Source: CAIKOD01 sp035543455 | Lineage (GTDB): Archaea > Halobacteriota > Methanomicrobia > Methanomicrobiales > Methanospirillaceae | Direction: 5' to 3' | Assembly (NCBI GenBank): GCA_035543455.1 | Contig: DATKKE010000011.1 | Coordinates: forward strand, 17,189-81,188 | Length of the DNA: 64,000 bases | Shown: in pieces, positions 26,804 to 34,777 of the stretch | Numbering within the stretch: position 1 is the stretch's first letter | Layout: every line of letters starts with the position of its first letter | Program-made: the position numbers and the translations under genes | The notes under the pieces: model-generated | Seen by the model: only the letters and a program-made list of their open reading frames with translations | Database searches by the model: none | Told to the model about the DNA's origin: nothing

Positions 26804-27120
26804 ATATCCGGACGACTGATGAAAGATAGTGCCGATACAGCACTTCCATAGGTCCCCGGGTGATCGACTGGCACGTGCCTGGAAATGAACTTCGGGACAA
26901 CCCGGTTGTGCGACAGGCACCGCCCGGCAGGGTAAAAGCGGGTGAAGAACGGCGCCATGCCACTGGTGATCCCTCCTTGTTAATGCCGGGCGACATTTAT
27001 TTGAAATGGCGATGGATTTTTGAAAACAAGTCCCTTATCTCCGTCCGGTGAATTAATAAATTTTCATGAAATTTTATTACTCCACACGCACTATGATTCA
27101 GGCATAGCAGGAGCCTTGAT
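26804..27120. other. intergenic region with possible structured RNA or small minus-strand ORF
   Basis: The GC-rich half (26835-26990) can form a stem from GTGCCTG (26875-26881) and CAGGCAC (26914-26920) around a CGGG/CCCG hairpin. On the minus strand a good Shine-Dalgarno (AAGGAGGGATC) precedes a GTG-led frame of about 77 codons that runs into the end of pyrC, but the peptide is unlike any family known to me. The rest (27000-27090) is AT-rich. Confidence 0.35.
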
Positions 27121-27444
27121 ATTACGCCGGACATTTCTGGAGCGGTATACCATTATTCAGGGGGGACGATTATTTCTGTCGAAGTTTCGGCTGGGAGTAA
27201 GGCCGATTTATTTCCGTCCGGGTATAATCCATGGAGAAAAGCTATCGGTTGCTCTGTCAGGGAGGAACCAACCGGTGGAAAAGCCAATACTGCTGTCACC
27301 AACCTGATTGCAGATACGCTGGGGTTACCCCGGACAACTGTCTCCCTGGTATCGGGGAGCAGGTCGCAGCAGAAAAAAATTTGTGTAACCGGCATTCCCA
27401 CCGGTAAGGTCCTGGAAAAAATTGCCGACCTGCTCGTTTCATAA
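27121..27444 (+). CDS. DUF167 (YggU-like) protein with apparent ATT start
   Basis: From ATT 27121 the frame gives a 107-residue protein of full family length: TIISVEVSAGSKADLFPSGY, then NPWRKAIGCSVREEPTGGKA, then SGSRSQQKKICVTGI. These are the DUF167 hallmarks (PGS/AGS, the W-R-K block, the PxxGKAN-like loop, the SGxxSxxK strand). Between the preceding in-frame stop (27094-27096) and the conserved core there is no ATG, GTG or TTG. AGGAG (27109-27113) lies 7 nt before the ATT. Alternatives are a frameshift after the ATG at 27093, or a pseudogene. Function of DUF167 is unknown. Confidence 0.65.
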   Translation: MTPDISGAVYHYSGGTIISVEVSAGSKADLFPSGYNPWRKAIGCSVREEPTGGKANTAVTNLIADTLGLPRTTVSLVSGSRSQQKKICVTGIPTGKVLEKIADLLVS

Positions 27445-27539
27445 CATGTCGTTCTTTCGATCAACAAATAAACAGGATTCATTCACCTGAATATATAAAT
27501 AAGGAGCATAATAATGCACTGTCAGGGATCGGGATCGTA

Positions 27540-28079
27540 ATGAAGGTACAGAACGTTGTTCTTCTCGTAATGTTCTTCGGTATGGTGTTCATCTCAGCAG
27601 GATGTCTGAATACGCAACCTGCTTTGCAACCTGTTCAGACAGCCACAATAACAACATCGCCTACGGCCATAATCCAGCAGGGTGCACCGGTAACGAACGT
27701 ACCTGCAACGGTTTTTGTGACGACATCGCCGACGAATGTTATGCAAAATCCGGCTCCGGTATACGTAAAAAGACCTTATGGGTTCGAACCGGAGTCGTTT
27801 AATCCCGGGTACAAGGTGAAGCTCCAGGAATCCCACCTGGAAAAAGATCCTTTCACCGGGGAACAGACAATCGTTGGCACAGTGAAAAACATCGGGTCCG
27901 ACACGATCGACTTTGTCGAAGTGACCATTAATTTCTATAACGATCAGGGCTTTGTCATCGGGAGCGATTCGGTGGAACTATATTATTTTCAGCCGGGTAA
28001 AATATGGCAGTTCAGAACCAGACCCATCTCATTTCCAGGCTATTTCTATTATGAAATTGCTAATGTGTTTACCGGATAA
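27540..28079 (+). CDS. lipoprotein-like exported protein with FxLYD-type domain
   Basis: The 179-residue protein has a signal helix followed by a lipobox-like FISAGC (Cys about 22), a Thr/Pro-rich linker with two TTSPT units, and a C-terminal beta-sandwich (about 95-175) with VGTVKNIGSDTIDFVEVTIN, the pattern of FxLYD domains. It is probably lipid-anchored outside the membrane. Function unknown; this domain often occurs in envelope proteins that bind other proteins. Confidence 0.75.
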   Translation: MKVQNVVLLVMFFGMVFISAGCLNTQPALQPVQTATITTSPTAIIQQGAPVTNVPATVFVTTSPTNVMQNPAPVYVKRPYGFEPESFNPGYKVKLQESHLEKDPFTGEQTIVGTVKNIGSDTIDFVEVTINFYNDQGFVIGSDSVELYYFQPGKIWQFRTRPISFPGYFYYEIANVFTG

Positions 28080-28433
28080 TAAATTTCCTTCTTTTTAATG
28101 CAGACCTGCAGGAAATCTGTGCTGTTTTTAAGTCGGTTCATTCTTTTTTTTCATTTCAGGTTTTCGTGGCGATGGTAAGGGCAGGGAGGAGGGAGGGGTG
28201 AAACCGGGGTAAAACCCCTCTCCTGTCGATGATATATAATGAACAGGCAAGGGATTAAACAGATTATTTTCCGTTTTTTTTGATTACAGGGCAATTCCTG
28301 AACCCGGGTATTAATCGGTTTTTGGAAACCGGAAAAATTACCAAACCATAGATATTAAGCCCACCGGTTACAATAACGTGATACCTATGATCACGCGTAT
28401 CGGTTATTGCATGATGCATGGGGGTGCGTTACC
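28080..28433. other. intergenic region before dnaG
   Basis: Contains palindrome B2 (28185-28232), T-rich tracts (28090-28100, 28143-28155) that can end the lipoprotein message, and the dnaG promoter region. No ORF is supported. Confidence 0.5.
28185..28232 (+). repeat. GC-rich palindromic element, copy B2
   Basis: A GGGCAGGGAGGAGGGAGGGG arm, TGAAAC, a GGGGTAAAACCCC hairpin and a CTCTCCTGTC arm. It shares the GGGTGAAAC and CTCCTGTC blocks and overall fold with B1 at 18497. Confidence 0.55.
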
Positions 28434-29684
28434 TTGTATTCATCGGATACTACCAAGTACCTTATTCACATTCACCTTACCGCAGAGGGGGTGGTCGAGA
28501 AACCCGATGTTGTAGGGGCCATATTCGGCCAGACTGAAGGGTTGCTCGGCGAAGATCTTGATTTGAGGGATCTGCAACGAACCGGACGGGTAGGGAGGAT
28601 CGATGTCCAGATCGCGAGCAAAAAAGGCGAAACCAGGGGCGATATTCTCATATCTTCCTCTCTTGATCGTGCAGAAACTGCAATTCTTGCTGCATCACTC
28701 GAAACAATCGACCGTGTAGGGCCCTGCGTTGCTCACGTGAATGTTGGAAGTATTGACGATATCAGAGTTATAAAACGGAAAAAAATTGCTGAACGGGCCA
28801 GGGAACTCCTGACAAGTTATTTTAACGAAGGTTCGATCGATAGTTACGGGCTTCTGGACGAGGTCCGGGAAAGTACGAGGATTGAAAAGATCTCGGCACT
28901 CGGTGACGACAAAGTCCCGGGAGGACCGAATGTCGAGGAATCCGATGCAATAATTATCGTAGAGGGCCGTGCCGATGTGATAAACCTCCTCAAATTCGGT
29001 ATCAAGAACGCGGTTGCCGTCGAGGGTACAAAAATTTCGGCAACAGTTATTGATCTTTGTGAAAAAAAGACCGCAACCGCGTTTCTTGACGGTGACCGCG
29101 GAGGAGAGCTGATACTCCGGGAACTCCTCCAGGTTGCGGATATCGACTATGTTGCCTACGCACCGCGCGGAAGAAGCGTTGAAGATATGACCCGGAAGGA
29201 GATCATCAAATCGCTTCGGAATAAAGTTCCGGTAGAATACTTAAAAGACCAGAATTTCACGGGAGTTGGGGAAGACGCCCATCCCGAAGAGGAGAAAAAG
29301 GAGGAAGATACCGGAGGGAAGATACCGGTGCCGCAACCGTTGACGGACCGGAAAGTGAAAACCAGGGCACACGAAAAACCCGGTACCGAACCTGATGACA
29401 AGCCTGCAAAGTCGCTTAACGACCATTTCAGGGCAGTCAGAGGCAGGCATCTCGTCCGGTTCCTTTCAGGGGACTGTTCTGTCGTGAGAGAAATGAAGTT
29501 CGGGGAACTTGATGCGGGTCTTGACGAGATTGAGGAATCCATTCCCGGTGTCGTCGTGGATGGGGAAATAAACCAAAAACTCCTGGACCATTTGGTTAAA
29601 AAAGGAATGCAATACGTGGCAGCAAGAGAATTTAGGGGAATAATAAAACGCCCTTTGTCAATCAAACTCATTAAAATGGGTTAA
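28434..29684 (+). CDS. dnaG: archaeal DnaG primase (toprim)
   Basis: The 416-residue protein begins, in the form conserved in archaea, M-YSSDTTKYLIHIHLTAEG, which requires the TTG at 28434. GGGGGTG ending 7 nt before this TTG supports it; an ATG at 28407 would add nine unconserved residues. The toprim domain shows IIVEGRADVINLL (about 171) and FLDGDRGG (about 215). A charged, Lys/Glu/Pro-rich linker separates the C-terminal domain. Archaeal DnaG makes short RNA primers and is also found with the exosome, binding poly(A). Confidence 0.93.
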   Translation: MYSSDTTKYLIHIHLTAEGVVEKPDVVGAIFGQTEGLLGEDLDLRDLQRTGRVGRIDVQIASKKGETRGDILISSSLDRAETAILAASLETIDRVGPCVAHVNVGSIDDIRVIKRKKIAERARELLTSYFNEGSIDSYGLLDEVRESTRIEKISALGDDKVPGGPNVEESDAIIIVEGRADVINLLKFGIKNAVAVEGTKISATVIDLCEKKTATAFLDGDRGGELILRELLQVADIDYVAYAPRGRSVEDMTRKEIIKSLRNKVPVEYLKDQNFTGVGEDAHPEEEKKEEDTGGKIPVPQPLTDRKVKTRAHEKPGTEPDDKPAKSLNDHFRAVRGRHLVRFLSGDCSVVREMKFGELDAGLDEIEESIPGVVVDGEINQKLLDHLVKKGMQYVAAREFRGIIKRPLSIKLIKMG

Positions 29685-29746
29685 TCCCTGATTTCCAAAT
29701 CTATTTATGATTACATTTACTATTTTGATCGTGGGGATGGTTGCCG

Positions 29747-30031
29747 ATGCACAAAGACGAACTGATTATACTTCACCAGATGCTCTTCGATATCAAGGAC
29801 TATTTTGAGAGCATTAATCCTAACCTGAAATTCACCCAGTATTATTCCCTAAAAATACTGCCTGAACAATCTCATAAAAGCAAAATGGAACATAAATATG
29901 CGATTTTTATCCTGGGCCAGGAACTTGCCAATGCCATGAAGGACGTGGAATTTTCAGCATCAGGACGGATCTCCGCGCGAATGAGGGAACTGGCTGAAAA
30001 AACCCTCAAAGAGATGGAATATGCCCAGTAA
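29747..30031 (+). CDS. UPF0058 family protein
   Basis: A 94-residue protein beginning MHKDELIILHQMLFDIKDYF, matching the archaeal UPF0058 family in length and in its KDELI.LH and SKMEHKYAIFILG segments. ATG 29747 is chosen over TTG 29741 because the family starts MHK. All-helical and soluble; function unknown. It follows dnaG by 62 nt and may share its transcript. Confidence 0.85.
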   Translation: MHKDELIILHQMLFDIKDYFESINPNLKFTQYYSLKILPEQSHKSKMEHKYAIFILGQELANAMKDVEFSASGRISARMRELAEKTLKEMEYAQ

Positions 30032-30105
30032 GTCCTGATTTATTCTTTTTCTTTGTCATTTGAGGCAGAGTTCAGAGGTTTTCAACGGGGCATCCGATAA
30101 TTTTA

Positions 30106-30900
30106 TCAGCGCCTGTATCCGCATCCCTGCCTGATGAGGTACTCTGCCAGCAGCCGCGGGATCGGGGCGCTCATGCAGTGCCAGTTCGGGGTGCCGTTCA
30201 CTTCGAGGACCGTATACCCATCGCCGTCATCAAGAAGGTCGACCCCCCCGTAATCCACACCCACCGCATCGGCGGCCGCACCGGCGATTTCATCCATGTC
30301 ATCCGATATCTCAATTGGCTTTCCAAAACCTCCCTGGTGGATGTTATGGGCAAGAGAATCAGACTGCCGGACGATTGCTCCGACCGCCTCTCCGTCGATC
30401 ACGAATATCCGGTAATCCCGGTCGTTCGGGATATATTCCTGGAGATAATAAGGCCCCTTACCGAGCTCCTGCGGTGAATATATCAGGCATATACCATTTC
30501 CATCATAACCATAGACCGGTTTGTATACCGCCCTCCCAAGCGAACTGATAAACTCTCCGGCTAGTTCCCTGGAGGCCGTAAAAATTGTTTTTGGGGATCG
30601 TATCCCGGATTCCAATAAAAGCGCAGATGTTTTTACTTTGCTTGCACAGGTGAAAATAGATTCAGGCGAATTAATGACCCTGTTAGTTACTGAAAGGGCA
30701 TTCAACACTTCGAACTGGTGTTCGTCCTGGCGCAATCCGCAAACCCATATCACCATACCGGAAATTGTTGTGGAGAAGGGATCGATCTCGTCCAAATTAA
30801 GAATTACGGGAGATATCCCGGATTTTTTTAGTTCCCCGACGACCATGGCAGTGGAATTGTCACCATCGGAGTCGGTTGGTTTCGGTACAATGGCAATCAT
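30106..30900 (-). CDS. RimK-like ATP-grasp ligase
   Basis: The 264-residue protein has the ATP-grasp layout: KTSALLLESGIRSPKTIF, then AVYKPVYGYDGNGI (about 142-155) with the phosphate-binding loop, YYLQEYIPNDRDYRIFVI (about 175), and the Mg ligands in YTVLEVNGTPNW (about 238). The family joins amino acids, often glutamate, to a carboxylate. In methanogens relatives include MptN and CofF, which add glutamate to tetrahydromethanopterin and F420. This protein is shorter than those, so its substrate is open. It stands alone, convergent with UPF0058. Confidence 0.75.
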   Translation of the reverse strand: MIAIVPKPTDSDGDNSTAMVVGELKKSGISPVILNLDEIDPFSTTISGMVIWVCGLRQDEHQFEVLNALSVTNRVINSPESIFTCASKVKTSALLLESGIRSPKTIFTASRELAGEFISSLGRAVYKPVYGYDGNGICLIYSPQELGKGPYYLQEYIPNDRDYRIFVIDGEAVGAIVRQSDSLAHNIHQGGFGKPIEISDDMDEIAGAAADAVGVDYGGVDLLDDGDGYTVLEVNGTPNWHCMSAPIPRLLAEYLIRQGCGYRR

Positions 30901-31107
30901 ACAATCTGCGTTTCCCCTCGAATACCTGCAATTTATTTTGAGATACCCTGGTAAAAATTCTTCTTAAACCATTTGACCCGGGTATTCATTAGATCGCTGG
31001 TAGGGGGCGGATACGTTCTGCCCGGTTCCGAACCATGCGAAATAGTGATACCGTATCCTGATAAATCCACTAATGAGTACATGTAGGGAAAATTCAGGAG
31101 CAGCGCG

Positions 31108-32043
31108 ATGAAATATTACCCGAAACCCGAAGAAGGCCTGGATATTCATGAAATAACCCTTGCGGTGGAGGCGGCATTCGCAGAACATGGAAAAGGGAAT
31201 GTCCAGATGCCACCCAAGGTTTATGTGACGTTTCCCCGCGGGGACTTCAGGACAATGCCTGCATACATGCCTGCCCTTGATATCGCTGGCGTCAAATGCG
31301 TGAATGTGCATCCTGAAAACCCTGGAATCGGCCTTCCAACGGTAATGGCAATTACCATAATCCTCGATACAGCTACAGGTATACCACGCGCGATCCTCAA
31401 TGCTACTGCTCTCACGGATCTCAGGACAGGGGCTGCAGGAGCGATTGCATCCAAATACCTTGCTCCGAAGAAAAATGTGACCATTGGGATGGTCGGGAGC
31501 GGCCGGCAGGCAACTGCCCAGCTCAATGCGATTTCACGTGAGATCGAAGTCACGAGGGTTCGGGTCTGGAGCCGGAAAGAGAAGTCAGCTGTCTCCTTCT
31601 GTGGTCAGTTCCCTGATATTGAATGTGAAATTTCTTCTGTCGAGAAGGTCTGCGACAGCGATGTGATCGTTACAACAACACCTTCAAAGATCCCAATTGT
31701 CATGAACCAATGGGTCATGGAAGGGACGCATATCAATGCAATCGGGGCAGATGCGCCAGGGAAAGAAGAGCTCGACCCGGCCATCCTCGAGCGGGCATCA
31801 GTTTTTGTAGACGATCCGGTCCAGGCTGTGCATTCGGGAGAGATCAACGTACCCTACAGTAAAGGACTCTTTACAAGGGGAGAGATAGCCGGGATACTTG
31901 GTGAGGTTGTGCTCGGGAAAAAGAAACGAAAGAGCCCTGACGAGATAACGATCTTCGATTCGACCGGTCTCGCGATCCAGGACCTGGCAATCGCATCGAT
32001 CGCAATGAAAGGAGAGAAATTTATCGAACTGTCATTCCCCTGA
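31108..32043 (+). CDS. ala: alanine dehydrogenase / ornithine cyclodeaminase family
   Basis: The 311-residue protein is of the mu-crystallin family: KVYVTFPRGDFRTMPAYMP, the lysine-containing AGVKCVNVHPENP, the ALTDLRTGAAGAIASKYLA block and the Rossmann loop IGMVGSGRQATAQL (about 130). NAIGADAPGKEEL and FDSTGLAIQDLA follow. Archaeal members with this pattern reduce pyruvate to alanine with NADH; ornithine cyclodeaminase is the main alternative. Stands alone; the start at ATG 31108 is preceded by AGGAGCAGCG. Confidence 0.83.
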   Translation: MKYYPKPEEGLDIHEITLAVEAAFAEHGKGNVQMPPKVYVTFPRGDFRTMPAYMPALDIAGVKCVNVHPENPGIGLPTVMAITIILDTATGIPRAILNATALTDLRTGAAGAIASKYLAPKKNVTIGMVGSGRQATAQLNAISREIEVTRVRVWSRKEKSAVSFCGQFPDIECEISSVEKVCDSDVIVTTTPSKIPIVMNQWVMEGTHINAIGADAPGKEELDPAILERASVFVDDPVQAVHSGEINVPYSKGLFTRGEIAGILGEVVLGKKKRKSPDEITIFDSTGLAIQDLAIASIAMKGEKFIELSFP

Positions 32044-32096
32044 TCACTCTCTGGTCCCAGGTTAAAAAATTCAGAAAATATTCAATAGTTTTTTTA

Positions 32097-33557
32097 TCAG
32101 GTCTCTTTTTTCCATTTTTTCCAGACTTGTTCACGGTATACCGGTCCGCTGTTATAGGTACAGAACGGTATCAGTGTCCCATCCGGCGTTGCATAGTGAA
32201 TGCAACACCGCTGGACACGCCCGAGATCATAATTGCACTTGTCCATGAAATGCATCGTTCCGATAAACAATGCATTCCAGTGAAAATCCCCGAGGGCAGC
32301 ATAGTTCTGCGATTTCAGGGCATTGGCAAGAAGCTTCCAGAAATCAATTGCGCTTCCCTGCTCCCCTTTCTTTACCGATGAATGCAGCGTCCGGATCCCT
32401 TCAATAAGGGTAAGGTATTTACTGATTTTTCCACCCTTCCGAAGCTTCTCCGCCATTTCTTCCACCGATTCAAAGAAGCTATCCACATTCACCATCCTGG
32501 TTACCGGGACAAGCCCGTCTTTTGTAATAAATACATAGGTTGCCGCACCGCAGTGCTGGTGTGCAGTGAACCGTACCTGGGGCTTCCCGGAGTATGCTTC
32601 CACAAGGTCAGAAATAGGGAGGACGCAGGGGATGGGATAGAAATCACTTTTTCTGATTATCCCGTTTGTCTGCTCTTCGGCAAGCGCCGCAACATCCGGT
32701 ACCGTTATCCTCTCCCGCAGGATATCGTCCTCGCTTGCGGCGCCGGTAAATGCAATCGGCTGGAAGTTTACTCCCCGAATAACATCAACATGGTCGGCTG
32801 CGAACCGTAAAATCGCGCCAATTTCGTGATCATTCCTGCCTCTGATGAGTGTCGGGACCAGGACGATCCCAAGGCCTACCTTCCGGCAGTTTGCAACCGC
32901 TTTTTCATCTATTGCAAGGTTCGGATTTGTTTCTTTTGTGACGCCGTCAAAGTGAAGGTATACCGTCGAAAGACCCGCATCTTTTAGGGTCTGGACATAT
33001 TCAATATCCCGTGCGAGTTTTATACCATTCGTTGCGATCTGCACCTGAGGGAACCCGAGTTCCTTTGCTTTCATGATTATCCTGGGGAGATCGTCCCGCA
33101 TGGTCGGTTCCCCACCTGAGAACTGGACTGCAGGAGCAGGTACGGGCTTTTCGCCCCTGAGAACCTGGAGCATGGACACGACCTGCTCGAAGCTTGGTTC
33201 GTAAACATATCCGCAAGCCCGTGCGTTGGCAAAGCAAAAATCGCAGTTCAGGTTACAACGGTTGGTAAGGTCGATATTCGCAAGAAGGGTCGCTGAACGG
33301 TGATTGGTACAGAGACCGCACTGTCCCGGGCAGCCGCCGGGTACTCCCTCCGTCTGCGGGTTTAAGACCCCGTTTCCGATTGCTTCATACTCATCAAATC
33401 GACGGTACATGTCTGCATCAGACCAGTAGAGGTCATGAAATACGCCGTGTTCCCGGCATGACCTGTTCAGCCAGATGGACCCGTTTTCTTCGACAATGTC
33501 TGCATCAATCACGGTGTTGCAGACAGGGCACAGGCTCTTCGTCTTTTTGATAAGCAT
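32097..33557 (-). CDS. tes: radical SAM protein, tetraether lipid synthase (Tes) family
   Basis: The 486-residue protein has the radical SAM motif CNLNCDFC (about 99-106), a SGGEPT motif (about 145), an N-terminal CPVC...CREHG metal site (about 10-38), CPGQCGLC just before the core, and several C-terminal cysteines (CNYDLGRVQRCC, FCTYN). This matches the MJ0619-like family, of which members join two archaeol lipids into tetraether chains. Not every paralogue makes tetraethers. The divergent neighbour is carS, an archaeol-lipid gene, which supports a lipid role. GGTGGTGGG precedes ATG 33557. Confidence 0.82.
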   Translation of the reverse strand: MLIKKTKSLCPVCNTVIDADIVEENGSIWLNRSCREHGVFHDLYWSDADMYRRFDEYEAIGNGVLNPQTEGVPGGCPGQCGLCTNHRSATLLANIDLTNRCNLNCDFCFANARACGYVYEPSFEQVVSMLQVLRGEKPVPAPAVQFSGGEPTMRDDLPRIIMKAKELGFPQVQIATNGIKLARDIEYVQTLKDAGLSTVYLHFDGVTKETNPNLAIDEKAVANCRKVGLGIVLVPTLIRGRNDHEIGAILRFAADHVDVIRGVNFQPIAFTGAASEDDILRERITVPDVAALAEEQTNGIIRKSDFYPIPCVLPISDLVEAYSGKPQVRFTAHQHCGAATYVFITKDGLVPVTRMVNVDSFFESVEEMAEKLRKGGKISKYLTLIEGIRTLHSSVKKGEQGSAIDFWKLLANALKSQNYAALGDFHWNALFIGTMHFMDKCNYDLGRVQRCCIHYATPDGTLIPFCTYNSGPVYREQVWKKWKKET

Positions 33558-33613
33558 TGTAGTCCCACCACCGGTACATTTTTTTGAGAATCTAACCCTT
33601 AGATACCTTAATG

Positions 33614-33620
33614 TTTATAT
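33614..33620. promoter_or_regulatory. shared TATA-like element between tes and carS
   Basis: TTTATAT reads as a TATA box on both strands. It sits 57 nt upstream of the tes ATG and 41 nt upstream of the proposed carS ATT, so it could serve either or both. A further TTTATTTT at 33627-33634 is another candidate for carS. Confidence 0.4.
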
Positions 33621-33654
33621 CTGCTCTTTATTTTAGGTATCGGGGTGCGCAAAT

Positions 33655-34203
33655 ATTAGTATCGATACAATAATAATAACATTGGTCTCAGCGTTCTGGG
33701 TGATGCTCCCCGCTTATATACCGAACTCGGTTGCCGTTGTATCCGGAGGTGGTATTCCCATCGATTTCGGGAAAAATTTTTTCGACGGAAATCGCATCTT
33801 TGGTGATGGAAAGACCTGGAGAGGTTTTATTTTCGGATCTACTGCAGGGATCCTCGTCGGCCTTCTCCTGATTCTCCTCCAGACAACATACGCGCTGACA
33901 TTTCTTCCCCGTATGACGCTGGCCGGGATAGTTCTTTTTGCGGTTGGAGCCCTTCTCGGGGATTTGGGGAAAAGTTTCATCAAACGCAGGCTTGGGAAAC
34001 CACCCGGCTCTAAATGGCCAATTGCGGACCAGTACGATCTCGTGGCCGGGGCATTTGTTATGGCATCCGTTTTCGACCCCGGCTGGTTTTTTTCGGTGAT
34101 GACGTTACCGATCTTCATTGCGATATTAATTATAACTCCTGTCTTACATCGTATTACCAATATCATCGGCTATGCAGCGGGAGTGAAAAAGGTTCCATGG
34201 TAA
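33655..34203 (+). CDS. carS: CDP-archaeol synthase
   Basis: The membrane protein has the CarS hallmarks: MLPAYIPNSVAVVSGGGIPI, DFGKNFFDGNRIFGDGKTWR, then GDLGKSFIKRRLGKPPGSKW and DQYDLVAGA, with about five TM helices. It makes CDP-archaeol from CTP and the diether lipid precursor, the entry to all polar head groups. The start is uncertain: TTG 33682 leaves only seven residues before MLPAYIP. The in-frame ATT 33655 gives the usual first helix (SIDTIIITLVSAFWV) and lies 7 nt after GGGGTG (33642-33647), so ATT is used here (182 residues). There is no ATG or GTG between the stop at 33634 and TTG 33682. Confidence 0.85.
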   Translation: MSIDTIIITLVSAFWVMLPAYIPNSVAVVSGGGIPIDFGKNFFDGNRIFGDGKTWRGFIFGSTAGILVGLLLILLQTTYALTFLPRMTLAGIVLFAVGALLGDLGKSFIKRRLGKPPGSKWPIADQYDLVAGAFVMASVFDPGWFFSVMTLPIFIAILIITPVLHRITNIIGYAAGVKKVPW

Positions 34204-34237
34204 TAGAATACCCTGCGATACACGGGAGGGAATTATA

Positions 34238-34753
34238 ATGGTAAACAGGATTGCTGAAGCACTTATCGCCCATGGAGCAGTTGAATATGGCCATTTTGTA
34301 CTGGCATCCGGAGTAACGAGCCCCTATTATCTCGATGTCAAGTCCTCGATCACCGATACCGGACTTCTTGGGTTGATCGGACAGGAAATTGCGGGAAAAT
34401 TCAAGGCCGATGTCGTTGCCGGTGTTGCAGTTGGAGGAGTTCCTCTTGCAGTCGCTGTTGCACTGGCTGCAAAAAAACCTTATGCTATTATACGGAGTGC
34501 AGAAAAAAATCACGGGAAACGTGATAAAATAATAGGCAACGTGAAGGAAAAAGACGTAATCCTCGTGGAAGACGTGACAACATCCGGCGGATCGGTGCTT
34601 TACGGGGTAAAAGCCCTCCGCGAATCGGGGGCAAGAGTCAGCATCGTTGTGACGGTCGTCGACCGGGAACAGGGTGCAACAGAAGCCCTTACCCGGGAAG
34701 GTATCACATTATACCCGCTTGTAAAAGCAAGTGAATTAATACGACACTCATAA
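34238..34753 (+). CDS. pyrE: orotate phosphoribosyltransferase
   Basis: A 171-residue type I PRTase with the PRPP-binding loop VILVEDVTTSGGS (about 107-119) and the SPYYLDVKSSITD segment near residue 28 that contacts orotate. RSAEKNHGKRDKI forms the flexible catalytic loop. It converts orotate and PRPP to OMP. GGGAGGG precedes ATG 34238. Lies 34 nt after carS and 24 nt before purD, in a mixed lipid/nucleotide/arginine operon. Confidence 0.93.
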   Translation: MVNRIAEALIAHGAVEYGHFVLASGVTSPYYLDVKSSITDTGLLGLIGQEIAGKFKADVVAGVAVGGVPLAVAVALAAKKPYAIIRSAEKNHGKRDKIIGNVKEKDVILVEDVTTSGGSVLYGVKALRESGARVSIVVTVVDREQGATEALTREGITLYPLVKASELIRHS

Positions 34754-34777
34754 TACTATAAAAAGGTCTGGGCAGGC

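Noticed and set aside
26875..26920. RNase P RNA or SRP RNA
   Set aside because: The foldable spacer lacks the conserved sequence cores of either RNA and is too short.
27020..27307. 95-codon plus-strand ORF beginning MKTSPLSPSG
   Set aside because: It is an out-of-frame reading of the DUF167 gene, which has clear family similarity in the other frame.
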